Shown here piece by piece: positions 33,707-42,960 of a DNA stretch of 64,000 bases (position 1 is its first letter; each line of letters opens with the position of its first letter). A model generated the notes under the pieces. The model was not told where the DNA came from, made no database searches, and saw only the letters and a program-made list of their open reading frames with translations. The stretch comes from Kineosporiaceae bacterium (GTDB taxonomy: Bacteria; Actinomycetota; Actinomycetes; Actinomycetales; Kineosporiaceae), in assembly GCA_016713225.1 (NCBI GenBank), contig JADJPO010000011.1, positions 310,001-374,000 on the forward strand, written 5' to 3'. The translations under genes were made by a program, and so were the position numbers.

Positions 33707-34687
33707 TCAGCGCCAGGTGGCGGCACCGTCCCGGATCGGACCGCCGTACCAGTCCTCGATCAGCGCACGGGAGACCGACAGCGGCGGTGACAACACGAGC
33801 TCGCCGGTGGCCACATCCAAGGCCAGGTCCTCGCGCGACCACCAGCGGGCCTCGGCGAGTTCGACGCCGTCCACGTGGGCCTGCGTGCTGAGCGCCCGAG
33901 CGCGGTAGGCCAGCATCAGCGAGGACGGGAACGGCCACGGCTGACTGCCCAGGTAGGTGACCTCGCCGACCTCGATGCCGGCCTCCTCGAACACCTCGCG
34001 CCGCACGGCGGCCTCGACGGACTCCCCCGGCTCGACGAAACCGGCCAGGGTCGAGAACCGCTTGTCCGGCCAGACCGCCTGCCGGCCCAGCATCAGCCGG
34101 TCGGCGTCGTCCACCACGGTCATGATCACGGCGGGGTCGGTGCGGGGGAAGTGGTCGGTGTCGCAGGCATCGCAGTGGCGGGTCCAGCCCGCGGCGGCAA
34201 CCCGGGTGGGCTCGCCGCAGCGGCTGCAGCGGGGGTGGGTGGCGTGCCAGTTGACCAGTGCCAGGGCGGTGGTGAACAGCCCGGCCTGGGTGTCGTCGAG
34301 GTCGACGCCCACCTCACGCAGCACCGCCAGTCGGGTGCGGCCGTCGGCCGGCGGGGTGGCGTCGCGGGGCATCGGGGCGCCGGCTGGTAGCGCGATCAGC
34401 AGGTGGTCGATGCCCTCTGCGTCGGTGCCTGACTCGGTGCCTGACTCGGTGCCCAGGTAGGCGACGAGCAGGACGGCGTCCGCCGCAGCCAGGTGCGCCA
34501 CGTCGGGTCCGGGGCGCAACACCAGGGCCGCGCTGCCCTCGGCTGTCACCGGAGCCTGGTCACCGATCATCACCAGCACCCGGGTACTCGGCTGCTCGAG
34601 CAGCCGGGTCAGCAGCTCGGGGTCGTCGCGGCGGTGGGCGGCCCGGTCGAGGGTGGACCGCGACAGGGCCAGGTTCGCCAGGATCAC
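33707..34687 (-). CDS. nudC: NAD(+)/NADH diphosphatase (NudC)
   Basis: 326 residues. The central zinc ribbon has HPRCSRCGEPT and RHCDACDTDHFPRTDP (four Cys). The NUDIX box is GFVEPGESVEAAVRREVFEE AGI and the NudC signature is SQPWPFPSSLM, which marks NADH diphosphatases. It cleaves NAD(H) to NMN(H) and AMP and can act on NAD-capped RNA. A linker in the N-terminal half contains SGTESGTESGT, encoded by a 12-nt repeat (34422-34457). Corresponds by order to Rv3199c. Divergent from the phosphotransferase gene. Confidence 0.94.
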   Translation of the reverse strand: MILANLALSRSTLDRAAHRRDDPELLTRLLEQPSTRVLVMIGDQAPVTAEGSAALVLRPGPDVAHLAAADAVLLVAYLGTESGTESGTDAEGIDHLLIALPAGAPMPRDATPPADGRTRLAVLREVGVDLDDTQAGLFTTALALVNWHATHPRCSRCGEPTRVAAAGWTRHCDACDTDHFPRTDPAVIMTVVDDADRLMLGRQAVWPDKRFSTLAGFVEPGESVEAAVRREVFEEAGIEVGEVTYLGSQPWPFPSSLMLAYRARALSTQAHVDGVELAEARWWSREDLALDVATGELVLSPPLSVSRALIEDWYGGPIRDGAATWR

Positions 34688-34720
34688 TCGCTCACCCTAC
34701 GGGGCACCCTCGGGCTCGCC

Positions 34721-34791
34721 TCATGATCACCGTTTGGACTCCGATTTCGGGACAATGACCCGGCAATGTGAATTCCAGACGGTGATCATGA
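34721..34791. repeat. Degenerate relative of the palindromic element
   Basis: Inverted repeat with 18-nt arms (34721-34738 and 34774-34791, one mismatch) that share the outer TCATGATCACCG / CGGTGATCATGA with the other copies but not their CAATCCGTGCA core. It lies in the divergent spacer between nudC and the phosphotransferase gene, so a terminator role is unlikely here. Confidence 0.65.
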
Positions 34792-34855
34792 AGGGGGAAG
34801 TCGATCGTGGCACGTGACACCCCCATGGGACGCCGCCCGCCCGTACGGTGAGGGG

Positions 34856-35782
34856 GTGTCCGCCTCGCGCCCGCCCCGCTCGCCGCTGGCCCTCGCCGCG
34901 CTGGCCTGCGCCTCGGTGGTCGGCCTCGAGCCGGTCACGGTGCGCGACCTCGATCACCCCGACACCGACATCGACGCCGCCTTGGTCGTCGACACCATCG
35001 ATCGGCAGTGGGTGGTGCGCAGCCCGCGCAGTACCGCGGCGGGTGCCCGCATGGACGCCGAGGCCAAGCTGGTCGAGGTGCTGTTCGGGTGGGTGTCGTT
35101 CGGGGTGCCCCGGGTCGCCGGCAGCGCGGTGCTCCCCGAGGGTGGCCGGGCGTTGGTGTACCGGGCGGTCGGCGGGGCGCCGTTGCAGCCGGGCATGTTG
35201 ACCACGGTGCCGACGCTGGCCTCGGCGGTGGGCCGGGCGTTGGCCACGGTGCACGACCTGCCCACCCGGTTGGTGGCCGACGCGGGACTGCCGGTGTACG
35301 AGGCCGAGGAGTACCGCGAGCGTCGGCTGGTCGAGGTCGACCGGGCCGCCGCCACCGGCCACGTGCCGCCGAGCCTGTTGTCCCGGTGGGAGAAGGCCCT
35401 CGAGGAAGCCGGCGCCTGGCGGTTCGTGCCGGCGGTGGTGCACGGCGACCTGGACGGCGACACGCTGCGGGTCGACGGTACCCAGCTCGCCGGGATCATC
35501 GACTGGGCCCAGGCCCGGGTGGCCGACCCGGCCGACGACTTCGCCTGGCTGGCCAACGTCACCGAACCGGCGGCCTTCGATGCCGTGATGGCCACCTACA
35601 CCCTGCGCCGACGCACCATGCCGGACGCCGCCCTGGTGCGCCGGGCGCGGCTGGCCGGGGAGTTGTCGCTGGTGCGCTGGCTGCTGCACGGCACCTCGAC
35701 CGACGACGCCGGTGTGGTCGACGACGCGGTCGCCATGCTGACCACCCTGGAGGAGAGCCTCGCCGGCTCGATGACCTGGTAA
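34856..35782 (+). CDS. APH-family phosphotransferase (macrolide 2'-phosphotransferase-like)
   Basis: 308 residues from the GTG at 34856; an upstream GTG at 34814 is in frame but lacks a ribosome site. Kinase-like fold: nucleotide-binding lobe with DRQWVVRSPRS, then VVHGDLDGDTLRVDG as catalytic loop (HGD, ~residue 200) and AGIIDWAQARVADPADDFAW as the metal-binding Asp segment. The usual Asn of HGDxxxxN is Thr here, which may lower activity. Such genes sit in this place in several actinobacteria. Substrate unknown: an antibiotic-resistance role is not shown. It is followed by the palindromic element copy B. Confidence 0.8.
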   Translation: MSASRPPRSPLALAALACASVVGLEPVTVRDLDHPDTDIDAALVVDTIDRQWVVRSPRSTAAGARMDAEAKLVEVLFGWVSFGVPRVAGSAVLPEGGRALVYRAVGGAPLQPGMLTTVPTLASAVGRALATVHDLPTRLVADAGLPVYEAEEYRERRLVEVDRAAATGHVPPSLLSRWEKALEEAGAWRFVPAVVHGDLDGDTLRVDGTQLAGIIDWAQARVADPADDFAWLANVTEPAAFDAVMATYTLRRRTMPDAALVRRARLAGELSLVRWLLHGTSTDDAGVVDDAVAMLTTLEESLAGSMTW

Positions 35783-35806
35783 CCACCCTCCCCCTGGTAA
35801 CCCTCC

Positions 35807-35897
35807 CTCCCCGTGATCATGCAATTCGCGCACGCCCCGCGCACTGCGCGACCACACTCGCGGCACAAACGTGCACGGATTGCATGATCACGGGGAG
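35807..35897. repeat. Palindromic intergenic element, copy B (degenerate loop)
   Basis: Outer arms 35807-35834 and 35870-35897 pair over 28 positions with two mismatches, both in the left arm. The right arm keeps the intact core GTGCACGGATTGCATGATCAC (written in its own direction in part); the loop is 35 nt, longer than in other copies. Between convergent genes. Confidence 0.85.
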
Positions 35898-35901
35898 TGG
35901 G

Positions 35902-38900
35902 TCAGGGGGTGGGGGTGATGGCGGCGGTGATGAGGTCGGCCAGGCCCTGTTCATCCATCAGGTCGACCGGGCGGACCGTCTCACCGGTGGCGGCGTAGAA
36001 GAACGCGGCACCGACGTCGTCCAGGGGGACCTCGGCGAGCGTCGACCAGGCCAACCGGTAGACCGCGAGCTGGACGGCGCGCGCCCGGGCCTGCTCCGGA
36101 TCCGTCGGGGGCGAGCCGGTCTTCCAGTCGACCACGTCCCAGCGGCCGCCGCCGGTGTCTGCTCGATCGGTGCCGGGGCGCTCGCCCTCGTCGAGGCGGA
36201 ACACAGCATCGATCCGGCCCCGCACCATCACACCGGCGACCGGGGTCTCGACCGCCACCTCGACGGCGGACGGTGTCAGGTCGGCCCACGGTGAGGCCAG
36301 GAAGGCGCGCTGCAGATCGTCGAGCGCAACCTGCTCTGGCGCCGAGCCGATCTCGTCGTCCGCCGCCCCGGGCAGCTCGTCGACGTCGACCAGGGCGGCG
36401 GCGGCGAACCGCTGCTCCAGCCAGGTGTGAAACGACGAGCCGCGGCGCGTGGCCGGGCTCGGCGGCTGCGGCATCGGACGGCGCAGCCGGTCGGCCAGTC
36501 GCTGCGGGTCCTCGGCCAACGCCACCAGCGAGGAGGCGCTGAGGTGCCGGGGCAGCGCAACCTCGCGGCGTCCGGAGCGGCCCGCATCACGTTCGGCGAG
36601 AAGGGCCTCCACCTCGTCGGCCCACTCGTCGGCCCACTCGTCGGCCCACTCGTCGGCCCACTCGTCGGCAGAGTCTTCGGCCGAGTCTTCGGCCGCGCCG
36701 GTGCCGATCTCGTCGGCCTCACCCGTGCCACCGCCGCCGAAACCACCGAGCATCGCCTCGCGTACCAGGGCGGCCGCCGTCTCGACCGCGTCACGTCGTT
36801 CGCCGAGCGGGTCGAGCGGCCAGCCGACGGCCCGGGTCAGGTGATCGCGGGGGTTGGTCTCGCCGTCCTCGATCGGATCGGCCCAGTCGGCCATCGCCAC
36901 CCCCGCGGTTCCGGCCTGCGCCTGCTCGGCGACCTCGACCAGGAACCGGGACGGCGTGCGCGGCCGCGCGCCGTCGCCCCAGACCGCCCCGGTGAGCAGC
37001 AGGGTGCGCCGCGCCCGGGTCACGGCGACATAGGCGAGCCGGCGCTCCTCGGCGACCTCATAGGCACCGCAGTCGGTGGTGAAGGTGTCGAGTTCGCGGG
37101 TCAGCTCCTGCTGGCTGTTCGCCGAGGTGTGACGCCAGTGCGGCAACGAGTCGACATCTCCGCGCAGCCCGAACGGCACCGCACCCAACGCGGTCAGCCA
37201 CCCGGTGCTGCGACCGGGTGAACGCCCGGCATGCCCGCTGGGGAAGGTGCCCTCGACCAGGCCCGGGACGGCGACGGCGTCCCACTCCAGGCCCTTGGCG
37301 GCGTGCACGGTGAGCACCTGGATCGCGTCGGGACTCACCTCACCGAGCGGTGCCTCCAGCCCTCGCTCCTCGGTCTCCGCCGCCGACAGCCAGGCGAGGA
37401 AGGCCCCCAGGCCGGGCCGGTCGCCGGTGTCGGTGAAGGCGGCCGCCACCTCGACGAAGGCGTCCAGGTTGGCTCGGGCGGCGGCCGGACGGCGTCCGGG
37501 GTGGGCGGCGACCTCGATGTCGAGCAGCAGCGCACGTTCGGTCTCGAGCACCAGATCGGGCAGCGGCAGCCCGGTGCGGCCGCGCAGATGACGCAGGACG
37601 CCGGACAGCCGAGCCAGCCGCTCGCGGCCCGAGGCCGACAGGTGCTCGCCCGCCGGACCGTGCCAGTCCGGTAGCGGCAGGTCGTCGAGCGCGGCAGCGA
37701 GCGAGAGTTCCTCCGACGCTTCGGCCACCACCGGCGCTGTCCCCCCGGCGGGGTGCAGCAGCCGGCGGTGCAGCGCCCTGGCCCAGGCACCGAGGGCGTC
37801 GAGGTCGGCGGGGCCGAGCCGCCAGGCGACACCGGTCAGCAGCCGCATCAACGCGTCCCCACGCGAGGCGTCGTGCACCACCTCGAGCGTGGCCCGCAGA
37901 TCGGCCACCTCGGGCACGTGCAGCAGACCACCCAGGCCGACCACCTCGACCGGCAGCCCTCGCACCCGCAGCGCCGCCTCGACGATCGGGAACTGCGACC
38001 GAGCCCGGCACAGCACAGCCGCGGAACGCCCTGCCCGCCAAGCGGTCTCGGCGAACTCGGCGACGGTGGCGGCCTCGTCCTCGAGGGTGGCCACCCAGCG
38101 CACCGCGACCTCACCGACCTCGGCGCCGTCCCGCGCCCGCAGTTGCGGTACCTCGACGGACGGCGCATGCGGCGCCCAGGGCGCCCCGTGCCGCAACGGG
38201 GCCGCGAGGTGGTTGGCGACGGACAGCACGGCGTGGTCGTTGCGCCAACTCGTGGCCAGTTGGGCGACGGCCGCTGGACGCGGGGCGGCGCCGGTGGCGT
38301 CGTCGAGTTCGGGGAAGTCCTGCGGGAAGCGCTGCAGGTTGCCTGCCGAGGCACCCCGCCAGCCGTAGATCGACTGATGCGGGTCGCCGACAGCGGTCAC
38401 CGGGTGCCCACCGCCGAACAGCGCGCGCAGCAGGGCCAACTGGGCATGGCTGGTGTCCTGGTACTCGTCCAGCAGCACCACGCGGTAGCGCGCCCGTTCG
38501 GTGGCAGCGACCTCGGGCACCTCCAACGCCAACCGAGCCGCCAGCGCCACCTGGTCACCGAAGTCGAGCACGCCGAGCTCGCGTTTGCGGTGCAGGTAGG
38601 CCGTGACCAGGGGCAGCACCTGGCGGCGGGCGTTCAGCCGCTCCAGCACCTTGCGCACCTCGGCGCCCGGCCGCCCCGGCGCGCCGTCACCGAGCTTGGC
38701 CGGCAACTCCACCACGTGCTCGACGATGTCGGCGAGCACGGCGTCGACGGCCTCGACCCCGACCAGGTGTTCGGCGCACTCCCCCGCCAGCGCCAGCACG
38801 GCGTCCACCACGGTGGCCCGAGCGGAATCGACCGCCGACATCGGGCCGTCCCATCGCTCGACCAACTCGTCGACGATCTGCCAGGCACCGGCCTCGCCGA

Positions 38901-39528
38901 CCAACCGAGTGGTGCCGTCCAGGCCGAGCCGCAACCCGTGATCGGACAGCAACGCCGCCGCGTAGGCGTGATAGGTCGAGACCGTCACCGGCTGGGACCG
39001 AGCCTCGTCGGCGGGCCCGATTCCCCTGCGGGCCAGGGCACTCAGCCGCAACCTGATGCGGTCGGAGAGCTCGGCGGCGGCCTTGCGGGTGAAGGTCAGG
39101 CCGAGGATCTGGTCGGGCGCGGCATCGCCACCGGCGACCAGGTGCACCACCCGCGCCGCCATGGTCTCGGTCTTGCCCGACCCCGCGCCCGCCACCACCA
39201 GCAGTGGCGCGACCGGGGCCTCGATCACCGCGACCTGTTCCGGCGTCGGCAGTGGGCGGCCCAGCAGAGTCGCCACCTCGACGGCCCTGAGCCGGCCGGG
39301 CTGCCGGCTCACCGTCGGCTCGACGGCCACCGGATCGGTGGCCACCGGGTCGATGGCCCCGGGCTCGACCGACACCTCGGCGGGCAGGGACGGCGTGGTG
39401 ACCTGAGGCGGGCCGACCACCGGCGTGACGATCTGGGGCAGCGTCTCGAGGTCGAAGCTGAGCTGTTCCTCGTCGTCCGGGATACGTCCGGCATGCGAGC
39501 GCGGCCCGCGGAAGGTCGGCGGCGTCAC
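35902..39528 (-). CDS. adnB: AdnB-type UvrD helicase-nuclease
   Basis: 1208 residues. UvrD-like motor: APLLVVAGAGSGKTETMAAR (Walker A, ~105-124), VVLLDEYQDTSHAQLALL, VGDPHQSIYGWRGAS, VLTVHAAKGLEWDAVAVPG and RRLAYVAVTRARRTLLLT. C-terminal RecB-like nuclease domain with RGRIDAVFRL and VVDWKTG (PD-(D/E)XK). It forms with AdnA the motor-nuclease that resects DNA double-strand ends in mycobacteria (Rv3201c by order). Before the nuclease, an acidic tract EDSAEDSADEWADEWADEWA is encoded by a 12-nt repeat. The GTG start overlaps the AdnA stop by 4 nt. Confidence 0.94.
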   Translation of the reverse strand: MTPPTFRGPRSHAGRIPDDEEQLSFDLETLPQIVTPVVGPPQVTTPSLPAEVSVEPGAIDPVATDPVAVEPTVSRQPGRLRAVEVATLLGRPLPTPEQVAVIEAPVAPLLVVAGAGSGKTETMAARVVHLVAGGDAAPDQILGLTFTRKAAAELSDRIRLRLSALARRGIGPADEARSQPVTVSTYHAYAAALLSDHGLRLGLDGTTRLVGEAGAWQIVDELVERWDGPMSAVDSARATVVDAVLALAGECAEHLVGVEAVDAVLADIVEHVVELPAKLGDGAPGRPGAEVRKVLERLNARRQVLPLVTAYLHRKRELGVLDFGDQVALAARLALEVPEVAATERARYRVVLLDEYQDTSHAQLALLRALFGGGHPVTAVGDPHQSIYGWRGASAGNLQRFPQDFPELDDATGAAPRPAAVAQLATSWRNDHAVLSVANHLAAPLRHGAPWAPHAPSVEVPQLRARDGAEVGEVAVRWVATLEDEAATVAEFAETAWRAGRSAAVLCRARSQFPIVEAALRVRGLPVEVVGLGGLLHVPEVADLRATLEVVHDASRGDALMRLLTGVAWRLGPADLDALGAWARALHRRLLHPAGGTAPVVAEASEELSLAAALDDLPLPDWHGPAGEHLSASGRERLARLSGVLRHLRGRTGLPLPDLVLETERALLLDIEVAAHPGRRPAAARANLDAFVEVAAAFTDTGDRPGLGAFLAWLSAAETEERGLEAPLGEVSPDAIQVLTVHAAKGLEWDAVAVPGLVEGTFPSGHAGRSPGRSTGWLTALGAVPFGLRGDVDSLPHWRHTSANSQQELTRELDTFTTDCGAYEVAEERRLAYVAVTRARRTLLLTGAVWGDGARPRTPSRFLVEVAEQAQAGTAGVAMADWADPIEDGETNPRDHLTRAVGWPLDPLGERRDAVETAAALVREAMLGGFGGGGTGEADEIGTGAAEDSAEDSADEWADEWADEWADEWADEVEALLAERDAGRSGRREVALPRHLSASSLVALAEDPQRLADRLRRPMPQPPSPATRRGSSFHTWLEQRFAAAALVDVDELPGAADDEIGSAPEQVALDDLQRAFLASPWADLTPSAVEVAVETPVAGVMVRGRIDAVFRLDEGERPGTDRADTGGGRWDVVDWKTGSPPTDPEQARARAVQLAVYRLAWSTLAEVPLDDVGAAFFYAATGETVRPVDLMDEQGLADLITAAITPTP
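36611..36694. repeat. 12-nt tandem repeat in adnB
   Basis: Seven 12-nt units related to CACTCGTCGGCC; four central ones are identical or nearly so and two at the right have GAGTCTTCGGCC. They encode a DEWA/DSAE acidic linker between motor and nuclease domains. Confidence 0.9.
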
Positions 39529-42500
39529 GGCGTCACCTGCCGGCCCTCGAGCTGCGCCGGGCAGCAGCGCCGCAGGTCACAGGTGCGGCAACGGGGGTTG
39601 ACGGTGGCGTGGAACTTCCCCGCGGCCATGCCCTCGGCCACCCGCTCGACGAGTGCGGCCGCCCAGGTCGGGTCCTCGTCGTCGGCCAACGGACGTTGCG
39701 TCTGAACACCGACGGACTTCGTGCTGCCGCCGAGCTGCACCAGCGCCGCGCCGCCGCAACCCGCGTCACCGGGCTCCTGCTCCAGGGCGAGCTGATAGAC
39801 CCCGAGCTGGGCGTGCCGTTCGATCTCGGCCGCCGACGGCTTGGACCGACCGGTCTTCAGGTCGATCACCACCGGGCGCCCCTGCTCGTCCCGCTCCAGC
39901 CGGTCGATGGTCCCTCGAATGTCGGCACGCCCGACCCGCACCGAGATCTCCTGCTCGACGGCCACCAGCTCGCGCCCGGCCGCGCGACTGAGCCGGGCGT
40001 ACTCGGCGAGTTTCTCGAGCATGCGCTCGGCCTTGGCGCGCTCGACGTCCCCGACCCACCCGTCGGGCAAACCCAGTGCGGCCCACCGCATCGCCAGCAA
40101 CTCCCGCATCAGCTGCAGGTCGCCGTCCGGGGCCGCCTCGGCGACATCGTGCACCAGCGTGCCGACACTGACCCCGACCGGCATCGGACGCCGCCCGCCC
40201 GCCTGGTCGAACAGCCACCGCAACGGGCACCGATCGAAGGTCTCGACCTTGGACGGTGACACCCGCACCGCGCCCTCGCCCGAGCGCAACGGCGCCTCGG
40301 TGGACACCTCGGCCAAGCCGTACCAGTCCCGCGGCGCCGCCCCGGCGACCCCTGCCGCGGCCAACCGGGCCAGGTGCCGAGCGGCACGCGCTCGCCGGGC
40401 GCGCGCCCTGGTTCGTGCGGTGTCGGTGGCCGGTGTGGCCGGTGCGGCCGGCGTGGCATCGGGCACCGGCTCGAGCAGCACGGCACGCAGCTCAGCGACA
40501 AGCGCCGGCAAGGTGGCGGCCCGGGGGACGTCGGTGAGCGGGCGCACCTCGGCGCCGTCGTCCGAGTCCTCTTCTCCCCCAGGGGGTTCCACCAGATCGA
40601 GGAAAGGTGAGGGCTGCAGGTCCTCGGCGCGGACCGCAGTCACCACCAGCTGCCGGCGGGCCCGGGTGCAGGCCACCAGGAACAGCCGCAGTTCGTCGTC
40701 CAGGACGGCGCGCCGTTGGCCCTCGATCTCGGCCCGGCGAGAGGCAGAGCCCGGGTCGTCACCGTTCGGTTCGATGCCCCGGTCGAGCAGGTCGGCCAGC
40801 ACCTGGGCGCCCAGCAGTGAACTGCGCAGTCGCAGGTCGGGCCAGGTGCCCTCCTGTACCCCGGCGATCACGACCAGATCCCACTGCCGTCCGGCCGCTC
40901 CGGTGGCGGTGATCAGCGTGATCGCATCGTCGGTGGGGGCGCGTTCGGCGAGGGTGTCCGAGGGCAGATCCTGGCCCTCGAGGTGCTCGAGGAACTGCTC
41001 GGGGCGGGCGTGCGGCAGCCGGTCGACGAACGCCGCGGCCGCATCGAACAGGGCGACCACGGCATCCAGGTCACGATCGGCCCGCGCCCCGGAGGCGCCA
41101 CCGCCCAGGGCCATCCGACGCCACATGCCGGCCAGTCCCGTGGTCTGCCAGATGGCCCACAGCACGGTTTCGGCGCTGGCCTCGCGCGCCCGCAGCGCCG
41201 AGCGACCCGCGGCCAGCACCGTCGCCACACGCCGGGCGGGGCCGATCACCGTGTGCGGCAACGCCTCTGCTCCGTCGGACGCCGACCGGCCGTCGCCGGT
41301 GCCGTCGTCATCCGTCTGCAGCGCGAGCACGTGGTTCGGGTGCGAGACCAATTCGACCAGCAACTCATCGCTCGAGCGCACTCCGCCGCCGCTCAGCTCG
41401 CGTGCCCGCAACGCCTGCCGCAACCGGCGCAACGTCAACGCGTCGGCGCCACCGATCGGGCCGGACAACAACTCGGTGGCCACCTCGGGGGTCAGGGCTG
41501 CCTCGTCCAGCACGCACCGCAGCGCCAGCCGCAGCGGTATCACCGCCGGCTCGTCGCGCACCGGCAGCTCGGTGCCCGGCACGCTCACCGGGACGCCGGC
41601 GGCACCGAGCGCCCGGCGCAACGTCGTCGTGGCACCCACCGAGCGCACCACGACGGCCATCGACCCCCAGGGCAGCGGGTCGGCGGGGTCGAGGTGGCGG
41701 CGGCGCAGCAGCTGGGCGATGAAGGCGGCCTCCTGTGCAGCGGAGGCCAACAGATGGGTCTGCACCGTCGCGGTGGTCGGCGCCTCGGTCGCCCGAGCTG
41801 CTCCGGCCCGCGCGGCCCGGTGGGCGACCAGCCCTGCGGTGGAGATCCGTCCGGTGATCCGCTCGGCCACGGCCCGCAGCGGCGGCCCGTGCCGATGCAC
41901 CGTGGCGAGCACCACCTGACGGGCGGGCGCGCCGTCCGGACCGCGCAGCCGCTGCGCGGCCTCGGCCAGCAATCGGGGTCGCGCGCCGCGGAAGCCCTGC
42001 GTCGCGACGTCCGGGTCACCGGCCAGGACCAGGTCGCGGCCGTCGCCGCCGAGCAACCGGGCCAGGTGCGCCCCGGCGGTGCTCAGCTCCTGCGCGTCCT
42101 CGACCACGACGAGCCGGCGCAGCTCGCGTTCGGCGGCCAGCAGGGCCGGGTCGTCGGCCAGTACCCGGGAGGCCGCCGCCACGATGCCTGCCGGGTCGAA
42201 CGCCCCCGGCGTGGCCAGCGAGGTCACGTCGAGGTACTCGGCGTACACGTCGGAGGCGGCCACCCAGTCGGCGCGACCGTGGCGGCGACCCAGCCGGGCC
42301 AGCTCCCCCGGGGACAGCCCACGCTCCACGGCGCGCATGATCAGGTCGCGCAACTCACCCCGGAAGCTGCGCAGGGTGAGGATCTCGTCGGTGATGGCGG
42401 CCGGCCAGGTCGGGGCGTACCCGATGCCCTCGGCATGCCCGGCCAGCAGGTCGGCGAGGATCCGGTCCTGCTCCGGGCCGGAGATCAGGCGCGGCGGCAG

Positions 42501-42872
42501 GTCGCCGTCCAGCACCAGGGCGCGCCGCAGCAGCCCGAAGGCATACGAGTGGGGCGTGCGCGCCAGCGGCTCGCGGACCGTGCGGCCCAGCCGGGCCGCG
42601 ATGCGTTCCCGCAGGGCGGACGCCGCGCGCCGGGTGGGCGCGAGCACCAGCACCGCGTCGGGGGGGACGCCGTCGCGATCGATCCGGGCGAGCACGAGCT
42701 CGAGCAGGGTGGTCGTCTTGCCGGTGCCCGGCGCGCCCAGCAACACCAGCGGGCCACTGCCCTGCCGGACGGCGACCGCCTCGGCCTGTCGCTCGTCCAG
42801 CGCCGGCGGGGGTGGGGCGGGCGGCGGCGCCGGCGTCAGCCGGACCTGCCCGTCGAGCACCCCTGTCGTCAC
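39525..42872 (-). CDS. adnA: AdnA-type helicase-nuclease subunit
   Basis: 1115 residues from the GTG at 42872. The frame is open to 43130 but that part overlaps the alkyltransferase-like gene, so the later start is preferred. Motor: GPLVLLGAPGTGKTTTLLEL (Walker A); VVVEDAQELSTAGAHLARLL in place of a canonical DExQ box; ARRQLVVTAVRAEDL. C-terminal nuclease with VSPSKVETFDRCPLRWLFD, GTIDRLERDEQGRPVVIDLK and TG (PD-(D/E)XK). Cysteines in FDRC and PRCRTCDLRRCCPA would hold the Fe-S cluster seen in AddB/AdnA-type nucleases. Partner of AdnB; co-translated with it through the GTGA overlap. Rv3202c by order. Confidence 0.92.
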   Translation of the reverse strand: MTTGVLDGQVRLTPAPPPAPPPPALDERQAEAVAVRQGSGPLVLLGAPGTGKTTTLLELVLARIDRDGVPPDAVLVLAPTRRAASALRERIAARLGRTVREPLARTPHSYAFGLLRRALVLDGDLPPRLISGPEQDRILADLLAGHAEGIGYAPTWPAAITDEILTLRSFRGELRDLIMRAVERGLSPGELARLGRRHGRADWVAASDVYAEYLDVTSLATPGAFDPAGIVAAASRVLADDPALLAAERELRRLVVVEDAQELSTAGAHLARLLGGDGRDLVLAGDPDVATQGFRGARPRLLAEAAQRLRGPDGAPARQVVLATVHRHGPPLRAVAERITGRISTAGLVAHRAARAGAARATEAPTTATVQTHLLASAAQEAAFIAQLLRRRHLDPADPLPWGSMAVVVRSVGATTTLRRALGAAGVPVSVPGTELPVRDEPAVIPLRLALRCVLDEAALTPEVATELLSGPIGGADALTLRRLRQALRARELSGGGVRSSDELLVELVSHPNHVLALQTDDDGTGDGRSASDGAEALPHTVIGPARRVATVLAAGRSALRAREASAETVLWAIWQTTGLAGMWRRMALGGGASGARADRDLDAVVALFDAAAAFVDRLPHARPEQFLEHLEGQDLPSDTLAERAPTDDAITLITATGAAGRQWDLVVIAGVQEGTWPDLRLRSSLLGAQVLADLLDRGIEPNGDDPGSASRRAEIEGQRRAVLDDELRLFLVACTRARRQLVVTAVRAEDLQPSPFLDLVEPPGGEEDSDDGAEVRPLTDVPRAATLPALVAELRAVLLEPVPDATPAAPATPATDTARTRARARRARAARHLARLAAAGVAGAAPRDWYGLAEVSTEAPLRSGEGAVRVSPSKVETFDRCPLRWLFDQAGGRRPMPVGVSVGTLVHDVAEAAPDGDLQLMRELLAMRWAALGLPDGWVGDVERAKAERMLEKLAEYARLSRAAGRELVAVEQEISVRVGRADIRGTIDRLERDEQGRPVVIDLKTGRSKPSAAEIERHAQLGVYQLALEQEPGDAGCGGAALVQLGGSTKSVGVQTQRPLADDEDPTWAAALVERVAEGMAAGKFHATVNPRCRTCDLRRCCPAQLEGRQVTP

Positions 42873-42960
42873 GGGATCGATCCCACCACACCCCACCGAC
42901 AACTGACCGGCATCGGCGTGGCAGCCCAGGTCGGAACCGGGTTTCGCGGTGATGACCGGC

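Noticed and set aside
32158..33726. 522-codon minus-strand frame opposite the propeller gene
   Set aside because: Periodicity merely mirrors the propeller repeats on the other strand.
37753..39705. 650-codon plus-strand frame opposite adnB
   Set aside because: Shadow of adnB with no domain or start signal.
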